This document shows, piece by piece, positions 14,378 to 22,356 of a stretch of 64,000 nucleotides of DNA. Both the position numbers and the translations under genes were made by a program. How positions within the stretch are numbered: the stretch's first letter is position 1; each line of letters opens with the position of its first letter. This DNA comes from Chloroflexota bacterium (GTDB taxonomy: Bacteria; Chloroflexota; Dormibacteria; Dormibacterales; Dormibacteraceae): assembly GCA_005880915.1 (NCBI GenBank), contig VBIW01000037.1, forward strand, positions 1 through 64,000. The letters are read 5' to 3'. The notes under the pieces are model-generated. The model was given only the letters and a program-made list of their open reading frames with translations. It made no database searches and was not told the origin of the DNA.

Positions 14378-16938
14378 GGGCACAACCGGCAGCGACGCCG
14401 CTCCGGTCTCGTTTCGAAATGTCCGGCCCTGATCCCCTCGGCCACCTCGGTGCCCTCCACCTCGGCGTGGTGCATGAGGTCAGCGACCTTCTCCACCCGC
14501 GCCGACTCGCCCGACGCCAGGTAGACGACTTCCAGCTCGACCGGTTCGAGCTTCATGGCCGAGGTCGCACCCAGCGCATAGAGGGCCACCTGCAGGTCGC
14601 GGCGGCGCCGCGCGATGGGACGGCCGCTTTTGTAATCGATGATCCGCCATCCATCGGCCGTGCGGTCGATGCGGTCGATCACACCTCGCAGGTTCCAGCC
14701 GTCGACTGCCATAGCGAAAGGCTGCTCCAGGAATGCCGGCACCACCTCGAATCCACCGCCGGCCCGATAGGCCTCGAGCTCGGCTGCGCCGTTGCGCTTG
14801 AATGCGGGCGCCCGCCGCGGGTCGGGAAATGCCGTCTTGCTCCACACGTCGGTGTGGATAGACCTCAGTCGCGACGCGCTGACCGGCTTGCCCTCTCGCC
14901 TCAGCTCGCCGGCTTTGCGCAGCACCTCATGCAGGATCACGCCGTGGACAGCCTCCGCGCTCTGGATCGCGGGCAACCGTTCGACGTGGCGGTACCAGTA
15001 CTGCCGCGGACAATCCCGGTAAGCGGTGATCGCGCTGTAGGACAGATGGATTTCGCCGGCGTGCCCGTCGACCACGACCTGGGGCAGCGACTTGGGCGAC
15101 GCCGCGACCTCCGTCTCGACAATGGTGCGAGGTCCAGCGGCGCGCACCTCGTCCAGGAAGCGTGAGTCCCTCCATCGCCTTCCGCCTTCGTAGTGGGACG
15201 CCCGCGTCAGGTAAAGGCGCCCTCGTGCGCGCGTCATCGCCACGTAGAGCAGACGGCGCTCCTCCGCAACCACGTCCTCGCGGCCGCGCACAAGTGGCTC
15301 CAGCACTGATGCGGGCAGCTCGAACCGAGGCGAGCGGCCGGACTGCGGGAGCCGGCCCTCCACCAACGAAGGGACGAAAACGACATCGAACTCGAGGCCC
15401 TTCGACTGATGGATCGTCATGACCTGAATGGCATCAGCGGCGTCGATGGACGCGGGCTCCTCGTCTTCGCCGGAGAGAAGGACCAGATCGAGGTGGCGCA
15501 TGTAGGCCTCGAGCGAGTGGTCCGGCGACAGCTCGCAGAATTCAGCGATGTTTTCGGCGAACCGGCTCACGTTGGCCGTGGCGTCCGGCCACGCCGCCAG
15601 ATAACCGGACTGTTCCATCAGCTCGAAGAAGAGGTCACGCACGTCGACCTGCCGGGCCAGCACCGCGATGCGCTCGAGCAGCGGCTGAGATGCGGCCGCC
15701 GCGGGCCGCGCCAGCGCGACGAGATCGCCGGGATCGCGAATCACCCGGAGCATCGCGATCATGTCCCGGATCTCGGGACGGTCGTGGAATCCGTGGCCCC
15801 CGATGACCACATGAGGTAGTCCATGCGCTGCAAGTGCTGTCGCGATCGGTCGCGCGATCGCATTGGTTCGGCACAGCACGGCGATCGAGGAAGGCCGTGT
15901 TCCGGACTCGAGGAGTCGCTCGGATTCCCGCGCGATCGCCTCCGCCTCGGACAAACCGTCCTCACAGCGCCACAGCTGCACCGCCGCCCCGCCCGCGCCG
16001 GAGCGAAGGTGCTTCGACAGTCGGTCGGGGTTGTGGTCGATCAGCGTGGCGGCGGCGGAGACGATCGGCCGCGAGCTTCTCCGGTTGCGCCCCAACGTAA
16101 TGGTGCTGGCCGCGGGAAAGCTGTGCAGGAATCTCTCGAGGCTGGCCCGGGAGGCGCCCCGAAAACGGTAGATCGACTGGTCGTCGTCGCCGACGACGAA
16201 TGGATCGCCTCCCCGCGCCACCAGCTCGACCAGACGCTCCTGAGCCAGGTTCAGGTCCTGGTACTCGTCGACCAGCACGAACGGGTAGCGGGCCGAGTAG
16301 CCCCGGCGCAACGCGGGATTCTTCTCCAGAAGGCGGACCGCGAGCAGGAGCAGATCGTCGAAGTCGAGGAATCCCTGTTGGCGGCATTCGCTTTCGTAGG
16401 CTCGGAAGAGCTTGATGCAGGCTCGCATGAGCTCGGCACGCTCCTTGTCATCCGTGGACGTGGCCCATGACTCCAGCCGCTCGAGCGGTACCAGCTCCTG
16501 TTTCATGCGCTCGAGCATCTGAAGCGCCGGGCCGACCAGGTCGTCCGGGCGCTCGTCTCCAGTCAGTGCGGCGTCGCCGATGCTCCACATCAGCTCCCGG
16601 GCCAGGATCCACCGATCCGCGCCCATCAGGATCCGAAAGCCGGCGGGCACACCAACCGCTTCGCCGTCCTCACGCAGCCAACCAAGCGCCATCGAGTGGA
16701 CGGTCCCGACCGCGGGCGCCTGGGCGTCGATCAGGTCTTCGATGCGCTCGCGCATCTCGCGTGCGGCGCGCTCGGTGAAAGTCATGACGAGGATCGAGGC
16801 AGGCGAGATGCCGCTTGCAACCAGGCGCCGGAACCGCTCCGCAATGACCGCAGTCTTGCCAGTACCTGCCCCCGCCACGACGCGGACCGCCCCCGCCCCG
16901 AGCGCCGCCGCCTGTTGCTGCTCCCGACCGAGATTCAT
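14347..16938 (-). CDS. UvrD/Rep-type helicase with C-terminal PD-(D/E)XK Fe-S nuclease
   Basis: The 863-residue protein begins with a UvrD-family helicase: Q-motif NLGREQQQA, Walker A AGAGTGKT (22-29), TFTERAAREM, FVLVDEYQDLN, GDDDQSIYRFRGA and VMTIHQSKGLEFD. The last 260 residues form a RecB/AddB-like nuclease: SYSAITAYRDCPRQYW, GVIDRID, IIDYKSG and the terminal CRLCPYRLAC. The four cysteines (one before, three at the end) match the iron-sulfur staple of AddB and AdnB. It probably processes double-strand breaks. ATG at 16938 overlaps the DciA-like gene by 4 bases (ATGA). A partner subunit such as AdnA is not in the window. Confidence 0.9.
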   Translation of the reverse strand: MNLGREQQQAAALGAGAVRVVAGAGTGKTAVIAERFRRLVASGISPASILVMTFTERAAREMRERIEDLIDAQAPAVGTVHSMALGWLREDGEAVGVPAGFRILMGADRWILARELMWSIGDAALTGDERPDDLVGPALQMLERMKQELVPLERLESWATSTDDKERAELMRACIKLFRAYESECRQQGFLDFDDLLLLAVRLLEKNPALRRGYSARYPFVLVDEYQDLNLAQERLVELVARGGDPFVVGDDDQSIYRFRGASRASLERFLHSFPAASTITLGRNRRSSRPIVSAAATLIDHNPDRLSKHLRSGAGGAAVQLWRCEDGLSEAEAIARESERLLESGTRPSSIAVLCRTNAIARPIATALAAHGLPHVVIGGHGFHDRPEIRDMIAMLRVIRDPGDLVALARPAAAASQPLLERIAVLARQVDVRDLFFELMEQSGYLAAWPDATANVSRFAENIAEFCELSPDHSLEAYMRHLDLVLLSGEDEEPASIDAADAIQVMTIHQSKGLEFDVVFVPSLVEGRLPQSGRSPRFELPASVLEPLVRGREDVVAEERRLLYVAMTRARGRLYLTRASHYEGGRRWRDSRFLDEVRAAGPRTIVETEVAASPKSLPQVVVDGHAGEIHLSYSAITAYRDCPRQYWYRHVERLPAIQSAEAVHGVILHEVLRKAGELRREGKPVSASRLRSIHTDVWSKTAFPDPRRAPAFKRNGAAELEAYRAGGGFEVVPAFLEQPFAMAVDGWNLRGVIDRIDRTADGWRIIDYKSGRPIARRRRDLQVALYALGATSAMKLEPVELEVVYLASGESARVEKVADLMHHAEVEGTEVAEGIRAGHFETRPERRRCRLCPYRLACADAL

Positions 16939-17231
16939 GTGAGGGTTGTTCGGCCGATGCGGACGCGGAGCGTGCGCACCTTGCGGCCGAGGTCGGGCCG
17001 GTTCAGCCGGGCAAGGATGGTCTCCGCATCGAGCCGGAGCTGATGGGCGAGGGCCGGGCTCGGCGTGGTCACCAGGAGCGTGCCGGAGCGGAGCTCGACC
17101 TCGTCGCACAAACCCGCGACGTCGGGACCCATGAGGGTCTTGAAAGCGGCGGCCACCTGGCCGCCCAGGAGGCGCGCCCCGCCGGGCTGCCGGCGGACGA
17201 TCCTGGGCAGGATATTGCCCAGCTTATCCAC
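16935..17231 (-). CDS. DUF721/DciA-like protein
   Basis: The 98-residue product matches the DUF721 family, whose DciA members help load the replicative helicase. The usual location, between recF and gyrase genes in actinobacteria, is kept here directly after recF, which it overlaps by 8 bases. The conserved region runs from LPRIVRR through LLGGQVAAAFKTLMGP to LRVRIG. A GTG start at 17231 lies within a perfect DnaA-box sequence (17224-17232). Confidence 0.85.
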   Translation of the reverse strand: MDKLGNILPRIVRRQPGGARLLGGQVAAAFKTLMGPDVAGLCDEVELRSGTLLVTTPSPALAHQLRLDAETILARLNRPDLGRKVRTLRVRIGRTTLT

Positions 17232-17232
17232 A
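17224..17232 (+). promoter_or_regulatory. DnaA box TTATCCACA
   Basis: A perfect match to the consensus TTWTNCACA in the overlap of recF and the DciA-like gene. A second perfect box, TTATGCACA, lies inside recF at 17594-17602. Their role is uncertain as both are in coding sequence. Confidence 0.5.
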
Positions 17233-18309
17233 GGGCGTGATCCTGCCTTCGGAGACCATCCAGACCATCGCCTTTGCGATCAGGTCGCGCGGAAACGGCC
17301 CGACTTCGACCGACGTGATCACGACCTGGCCGCCGGCAGCCACCTCGGCCAGAAGAGCGCCCCGCCGTTCGCCGTCCAGCTCGGAGAGGACGTCGTCCAG
17401 CAAGAGCACGGGCCTCTCGCCCGTGCGCCTCTCGATCAGCCCGGCTTCGGCCAGCTTCAGGCTCACCACCGCGGTACGCTGCTGGCCCTGCGAGGCATAC
17501 GAACGGGCGTCGTGGCCGTCCAGCAGGACCAGGAGGTCGTCTCTGTGCGGTCCGAGGCTGGTGGTGCCCCGGCGCAGGTCTTCGGCCAGAGAGTTATGCA
17601 CAGCTTCCGCATAGTTTTGCGGAGGCGCCAAATATTGGATCTCGAGGCGCTCGCCGGAGGCGATTTCGGCGTGGCACCTGGCTGCCTCAGGGTCCAGCTC
17701 CGCGACCGCCCTGGTCCTCGCGGCGACGATCTCGCCGCTGACCTGGACGAGCTCGTGGTTCCACGCCTCGAGCATGTCCTCCCCGCCCTCGCCCGCGGCA
17801 ATTCGCTTCAGCAGGCTGTTGCGCTGCTCGAGCACCCGGCGCAGATTCGCCAGTGCTCTGGCATATCCGGGTTCGACCTGGACAAGCATCTGGTTCAGAA
17901 ACCGGCGGCGAAGCTCAGGGCCTGCCTTCACCAAACCGAGGTCGTCCGGCCAGAAGAGCGCGGCCCTGAAGTTGCCCGGCAGGTCGAACGCCCGGCGCCG
18001 GACGCCGTCAACCTCGATAGTCCGATGGGTCCGTTCCCCCTCGACCGCGAGGGTGATCGCGATCTCGCGGGTCGTGACACCGCTTTCCACCTCGGCCTCG
18101 ATGCGTGAGCCGGGGCCCGCCGGCCCGACGAGCTCGGACTCCCGGCGCGCTCTGGGCGACGACGACAGAGCGAGCATTGAGACCGCTTCCAGCAGGTTGG
18201 TCTTGCCCTGACCATTCGCGCCGATGAACACGTTGAGGCTGGGTCCTGGGGTCAGGTCCAGCTGGCTGTAGTTGCGGTGATTTCTGAGCTGCAACCGACG
18301 GAGGCGCAC
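17224..18309 (-). CDS. recF: DNA replication and repair protein RecF
   Basis: RecF is an SMC-like ATPase that helps load RecA at gaps. The 361-residue sequence has the N-terminal LRNHRNYSQLDL, Walker A GANGQGKT (30-37), the ABC signature area QGQQRTAVVSLKLAE and Walker B LLLDDVLSELD. Order dnaA-dnaN-recF is the common origin arrangement. Start GTG at 18309, 4 bases after the dnaN stop, so it is in one transcript with dnaN and the DciA-like gene. Confidence 0.96.
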   Translation of the reverse strand: MRLRRLQLRNHRNYSQLDLTPGPSLNVFIGANGQGKTNLLEAVSMLALSSSPRARRESELVGPAGPGSRIEAEVESGVTTREIAITLAVEGERTHRTIEVDGVRRRAFDLPGNFRAALFWPDDLGLVKAGPELRRRFLNQMLVQVEPGYARALANLRRVLEQRNSLLKRIAAGEGGEDMLEAWNHELVQVSGEIVAARTRAVAELDPEAARCHAEIASGERLEIQYLAPPQNYAEAVHNSLAEDLRRGTTSLGPHRDDLLVLLDGHDARSYASQGQQRTAVVSLKLAEAGLIERRTGERPVLLLDDVLSELDGERRGALLAEVAAGGQVVITSVEVGPFPRDLIAKAMVWMVSEGRITPCG

Positions 18310-18313
18310 TCCG

Positions 18314-19459
18314 TCAGGACATCGCCACCCGCACGGGCATGATCACGTACTGGTAGTGCTCCTTGCCCGGCGGTCGCATGAGCCCCGGGCTGAGAGGGCC
18401 GTCGAACAGCAGCTCGACCTCATCCTCCCCAATCACTCCCAGGGCGTCGAGGACGTAGCGGGCATTGAACGCGATCTGGATGTCTGATCCGTCCACGTCG
18501 GCGGCCATCTCAGCCTTGCTGTCGCCCACCTCGTTGGTGGTGGCCGAGAGAGTCAGCGCGCCGGCCTGCGCCTTGACCCGGATGACATTTGCGCTGTCCC
18601 GGGCGAAAAGCGACACCGCGCGCACCGTCTGGGTCAGCTCGCTGGTCGAGACCTTGACCTTGGTCGAGCTCTTGCTGGGGATAACCTGTGCGTAGTTTGG
18701 ATACTTACCGTCGATAAGCCTGGAGGTCAGCTCCGAGCTGCCGGCGCGAAAGAACACCTGGTTCCGAGCCTTGGAGATGATCACCTCGACCTTGCCGGGC
18801 TCGCCCTTGAGGACCCTGGCGAGCTCCGCCAGCGCCCGAGCCGGAACGATCAGGCTCGCCTCCAGCTCTGACGGCGCGGCCGCGGCCAGCTTGCGCACCG
18901 CCAGCCGGTGGCCGTCGGTCGCGGCGAGCGTCAGGTTGCCGCCCTGCACCATGACCAGCACGCCTGTGAGCACGGGTCTCGCCTCGTCAGTCGACGCGGC
19001 CATCTGGGTCTGTTCCACGGCGCCGACAAGGTCGTCGAGGGCAACCTCCAGCTTGTCGCCTTCGTCCGGCCGCGGCCCGGGCGGAAACTCCTCGGCCTCG
19101 ATGCATTTGATGTGCGTGTCGAATCGTGCGCAGCGCAGGCCGAGCGACTGCGTGCTGGGGTCCAGCGTCATCTCGAGATCGTCGTCGGGCAGCGTACCGA
19201 CGAAGTCGGTCAGCAAACGAGCGGGTGCCGTGGTTGAGCCTTCGACGGCGACCTCGGCGGGGACGACTTTGCGAATCCCGATTTCCAGGTTGGTGGCGGT
19301 CAACGCCAGGCCCTCGGAGGTGGTCTCGATGAGGATGTTGTTCAGGATCGGCAACGTGGTCCGGCTCGAGATCGCTCGGGAAACGACCTGCAGAGCCTGA
19401 CCAAGGACCGCCGGCCTACAGGTGACCTTCATTTGAGCTGTCAGAACTTTGGCATTCAC
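18314..19459 (-). CDS. dnaN: DNA polymerase III beta sliding clamp
   Basis: The 381-residue protein shows the three-domain clamp layout: VTCRPAVLGQALQVVSRAI at the start, AGRLTDFVG-type strands, LAATDGHRLAVR in domain 2, and the C-terminal PLSPGLMRP and YVIMPVRV, the latter a hallmark of DnaN ends. GTG at 19459 is favoured by GGGGGA located 8 bases upstream; ATG at 19432 (MKVTC) is the alternative and matches the usual N-terminus more closely. Located 241 bases downstream of dnaA on the same strand. Confidence 0.96.
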   Translation of the reverse strand: MNAKVLTAQMKVTCRPAVLGQALQVVSRAISSRTTLPILNNILIETTSEGLALTATNLEIGIRKVVPAEVAVEGSTTAPARLLTDFVGTLPDDDLEMTLDPSTQSLGLRCARFDTHIKCIEAEEFPPGPRPDEGDKLEVALDDLVGAVEQTQMAASTDEARPVLTGVLVMVQGGNLTLAATDGHRLAVRKLAAAAPSELEASLIVPARALAELARVLKGEPGKVEVIISKARNQVFFRAGSSELTSRLIDGKYPNYAQVIPSKSSTKVKVSTSELTQTVRAVSLFARDSANVIRVKAQAGALTLSATTNEVGDSKAEMAADVDGSDIQIAFNARYVLDALGVIGEDEVELLFDGPLSPGLMRPPGKEHYQYVIMPVRVAMS

Positions 19460-19700
19460 GAAAGTTGTCCCCCGTTGTTAAAGATTCTCTTAGTAGAAGG
19501 AATCCGTATCCGATAACAGTAAGCGCTGTGCACACTGTGGATGTCGAGATCATTTACAGATCGAAATGAGCTGTGGGTAAGGTCTGGGGAATCGACGCCC
19601 GGCACAGGGATCGCTGTTGATGTGCTGGGGAGGAAATGCCAGCCTGCGGTCCATTCAAGCTGCGTCCCAAGGCGATTCTCATAAAGTGTTGAAAGGTTTC
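19460..19700. promoter_or_regulatory. dnaA-dnaN spacer with two degenerate DnaA boxes
   Basis: The 241-base spacer holds TGTGGATGT (19536-19544) and TGTGGGTAA (19572-19580), each one or two bases off the inverse DnaA-box consensus TGTGGATAA. There is no coding gene. It may carry a dnaN promoter and minor DnaA-binding sites. Confidence 0.5.
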
Positions 19701-21071
19701 TCACTGGACGTAGAGCTTCTCGCGTATCGCCTGAACCTCGTAGCGGAGACGCTCGTCTTCCTTGAGCTCGTTGGCGATCTTTTCTATCGAGTGCAGCGCG
19801 GTGGTGTGATCGCGTCCGCCAAACGCTTTCCCGATCGCGGGCAGTGACGATGGCGTCTCTTCGCGGACGAGAAACATGGCGACCTGGCGCGGAAAGACGA
19901 TGTGCTTGTCGCGCCGTTTCCCCTTCATATCGTCAAGCGTGACGTTGTAGTAGTCGGCGACCAGTGCCTGGATTCGCTCGACGTTGATGGGCTTGCGTGT
20001 GCCGGCCGGGATGATGTCGGAGAGAAGCCGAGCAGCCTCCTCCTCATCGACCTGGCGCTGATGCACGGCGGCGAATGCTTGCACGCGTGTCAGTGCTCCC
20101 TCGAGCTCGCGGATGTTGCGCTGCACCTTGTGGGCGATGAAGTTGAGCACGTCTTCCGGGATGAGGCTTGTGTTGTTACCCAGCTTGGAGTGCAGAATCG
20201 CGAGTCGCGTCTCGAAGTCCGGAGGCTGGATGTCGGCGATGAGGCCCCATTCAAACCGCGAGCGAAGGCGGTCCTCGAGCGTCGGGATCTCCTTGGGCGG
20301 GCGGTCAGACGAGATCACGATCTGCTTGTTGATCTCGTGCAGCGCGTTGAACGTGTGGAAGAACTCTTCTTTGGTCCGGTCCTTGCCGGCGAGGAACTGG
20401 ACGTCGTCGATCAGCAGCACGTCAACTGTGCGGTACTTGTGCCGGAACTCGCCCATGCGAGCGGTGGCGATGGAGCTGATCACCTCGTTGGTGAACTGCT
20501 CCGATGTCAGATAGACGACGCGCTTGCGCGGAAAGCGGTCGTGAACTTCGTGTCCGATGGCGTGCATGAGGTGGGTCTTGCCGAGCCCCACTCCCCCGTA
20601 AAGGAAGAGCGGGTTATAGCTGTCGCCCGGGGCCTCCGCTACCGCTTTGGCCGCGGCGTGCGCGAACTGTGAGTTATGACCAACCACGAATGATGAGAAC
20701 CGAAAACGCGCATTGAGCTCCGACGGCGCGACGGCCGCGACCTCTGCCACCTCGACGCCGTTGTCGTGTCCGTTCTCCGGGCGGTGGTCGTCGTCGTCGA
20801 ACATCGTGTGCGCGGGCCGGTGGCCGGACGGGGCGATGACGAAATCGATGTCGACCTCTGATCCTGTGACGGCCTGGAGCGTCTCCTGGATGAGGCCCGA
20901 GAAGCGATCCTCGAGCCAGTCCTTGGCGAGCTTGCTCGGCACGCCGATCCGGAAGGTACCTCCGTCGGCTGAAACGACCGAGGTGTTCTTGAGCCACATG
21001 TCATACGTTCGCTTGGCTAGCTGGAAACGCAGCTCCTCCTGGACCTGCGACCAGATCTGGTCCTGACTCAC
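19701..21071 (-). CDS. dnaA: Chromosomal replication initiator DnaA
   Basis: DnaA binds DnaA boxes and opens oriC. The 456-residue protein has domain I (IWSQVQEELRFQLAKRTYDM), a short acidic linker, the AAA+ domain with Walker A GGVGLGKTH (159-167) and Walker B LLIDDVQF, and domain IV with GGRDHTTALHSIEKI, the DnaA-box-reading helix. GTG at 21071 is chosen because AAGGAG lies about 8 bases upstream and the conserved N-terminus begins at once; the open frame continues upstream without homology. Confidence 0.97.
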   Translation of the reverse strand: MSQDQIWSQVQEELRFQLAKRTYDMWLKNTSVVSADGGTFRIGVPSKLAKDWLEDRFSGLIQETLQAVTGSEVDIDFVIAPSGHRPAHTMFDDDDHRPENGHDNGVEVAEVAAVAPSELNARFRFSSFVVGHNSQFAHAAAKAVAEAPGDSYNPLFLYGGVGLGKTHLMHAIGHEVHDRFPRKRVVYLTSEQFTNEVISSIATARMGEFRHKYRTVDVLLIDDVQFLAGKDRTKEEFFHTFNALHEINKQIVISSDRPPKEIPTLEDRLRSRFEWGLIADIQPPDFETRLAILHSKLGNNTSLIPEDVLNFIAHKVQRNIRELEGALTRVQAFAAVHQRQVDEEEAARLLSDIIPAGTRKPINVERIQALVADYYNVTLDDMKGKRRDKHIVFPRQVAMFLVREETPSSLPAIGKAFGGRDHTTALHSIEKIANELKEDERLRYEVQAIREKLYVQ

Positions 21072-21597
21072 CCCACCTTCTCCTTCGCCATACCGCCCCA
21101 CGCGGCACAGATATGCCCCGCTGGACCTGTGGAGCGAAGTCGCTGCCGCTCTGCAAATCCTGTGGACAACCCCGATCCTTCTCTCCAGCTGCCGGCAACC
21201 GCGGCCTCGCCCGAGCAGCGACCCCAAGTTCGCGCCCCGGACGACCCCGGATTCAACCGAAGCTCTTCAAGCATGAGCTCCGCCTCCTTGGTCCCTGTGG
21301 AAAAGAGCGGATCGGATTTCCACAGGCTGGCGGTGCCGACCTGTCCGAAATCCACCATCCGGTCGATCCCGAAATATGGAAGCGGGGTTGTACGACTAGG
21401 TGTTAGTTACTAGTAAATGTTTGCTGAGACTGAGTGGCGCAATTCGTACTGTGACTGTGGATAGACGCTTTGGCCTTGCTGCTTCCGGCCGGGGAATATA
21501 GCACCGGCCTGTGGATACCGCAAGGCCACCGCGCACACAATGAAGTGATAGAAGCGCTATAACAAGTCGCCCGCGTTGCCTCCGCTAGACTGGCCCG
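21072..21597. other. Probable replication origin (oriC) between dnaA and rpmH
   Basis: This 526-base non-coding region has several DnaA-box-like 9-mers: TGTGGACAA (21161-21169, inverse of the actinobacterial TTGTCCACA), TGTGGAAAA (21296-21304, perfect), ATTTCCACA (21316-21324), TGTGGATAG (21456-21464) and TGTGGATAC (21510-21518). A relatively AT-rich stretch near 21390-21430 (around GTTAGTTACTAGTAAATG) and another near 21495-21565 could be the unwinding element. The position between dnaA and rpmH is the typical one. Strand asymmetry was not computed. Confidence 0.75.
21586..21591 (+). promoter_or_regulatory. -10 box (TAGACT) directly before rpmH
   Basis: TAGACT ends 6 bases before the ATC that occupies the place of the rpmH start codon. 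This is the same spacing as at folP and the sigma-like gene. TATAAC at 21558-21563 is an alternative box. Confidence 0.4.
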
Positions 21598-21729
21598 ATC
21601 AAACGGACCTATCAACCCAAGAAAAGATATCGCCGGCGCGTCCACGGATTCTTGCGCCGGATGAGCGCTCGTGGCGGGGTCCGCGTGCTCCGCAATCGCC
21701 GCCGCAAGGGCCGCGCGCGGCTGACCTAG
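21598..21729 (+). CDS. rpmH: Ribosomal protein L34 with apparent ATC start codon
   Basis: Translation from 21601 gives [20 protein letters not shown] and then a basic tail ending RARLT, which is unmistakably L34. The codon where L34 proteins have their initiator Met is ATC (21598-21600). Upstream in this frame are CCG, GGC, ACT and a TAG stop at 21586-21588, so no ATG, GTG or TTG start is possible. Either AUC initiates, or the ATG was changed to ATC by mutation or sequencing error. The 43-residue length is normal. rnpA follows 35 bases later. Confidence 0.88.
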   Translation: MKRTYQPKKRYRRRVHGFLRRMSARGGVRVLRNRRRKGRARLT

Positions 21730-21764
21730 CGCCTGCTGGTCGCGCCGTCGCCGGCGCGGGGAAG

Positions 21765-22124
21765 ATGAAGAGGCGCTCGCGGCTCCGGCGGCGGTCGGAC
21801 TTCCAGAAGGCGGTCAGCGGAAGGCGCTTCCACAGCGGGCAGGCGCTGGTTGGGTTCGCGGTGCCCACCGAGCAGTCGGAGAGCCGGATCGGCGTGACCG
21901 TCAGCCGGGCAATCAAAAGCTCGGTCGAGCGCAACCGGGCCAGGCGGCGGCTCCGCGAGGTCGCGCGAGAGGGATTGCTGGGACCTGGTTCGCCGCTGCG
22001 CCAGGTGGGAATACGATATGACGTGGTCCTGATCGCCCGCCCGGCGGCGCTCGAGGTCTCGTTCGCCGATCTCAGGGCGGAGGCTTCGCTGGCTGCGCTC
22101 AGGCTCGCGCAAATAAAGCCATGA
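21765..22124 (+). CDS. rnpA: Ribonuclease P protein component
   Basis: RnpA binds RNase P RNA and helps mature tRNA 5' ends. The 119-residue basic protein has [16 protein letters not shown] at the start and the family signature [20 protein letters not shown] followed by RLREVAR. ATG at 21765 has GGGGAAG just upstream. It follows rpmH as in most bacteria. The last codons run into the duplicated 11-mer ATGACCAAGCC that leads to yidD. Confidence 0.95.
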   Translation: MKRRSRLRRRSDFQKAVSGRRFHSGQALVGFAVPTEQSESRIGVTVSRAIKSSVERNRARRRLREVAREGLLGPGSPLRQVGIRYDVVLIARPAALEVSFADLRAEASLAALRLAQIKP

Positions 22125-22131
22125 CCAAGCC

Positions 22132-22341
22132 ATGACCAAGCTCTTCCTGATTTTGATCCGCGGTTATCAGCTGTCTTTCGCGAAGATCCTCCCGCCTTCC
22201 TGCCGCTACTACCCGTCGTGCTCGCACTACACGTACGAGGCGATCGAGCGCTACGGCTGGCTCAGGGGTGGATGGATGGGTGCGGCGCGAATCGCCCGCT
22301 GTCACCCATTCGCGCGTGGCGGCTACGACCCGGTGCCCTGA
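22132..22341 (+). CDS. yidD: Membrane protein insertion efficiency factor YidD
   Basis: The 69-residue product has the complete YidD signature: [27 protein letters not shown] with three conserved cysteines, and [14 protein letters not shown] at the end. It supports membrane-protein insertion together with YidC, which follows. The ATG at 22132 is the second of two copies of ATGACCAAGCC (22121-22131 and 22132-); the first reaches the rnpA stop after four codons. Confidence 0.95.
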   Translation: MTKLFLILIRGYQLSFAKILPPSCRYYPSCSHYTYEAIERYGWLRGGWMGAARIARCHPFARGGYDPVP

Positions 22342-22342
22342 C

Positions 22343-22349
22343 AAGGAGG
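22343..22349 (+). promoter_or_regulatory. Strong ribosome-binding site AAGGAGG before yidC
   Basis: AAGGAGG directly follows the yidD stop. Seven bases downstream is ATC (22357-22359), the position where a start codon is expected; this decides the yidC start. Confidence 0.8.
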
Positions 22350-22356
22350 CACTGAC

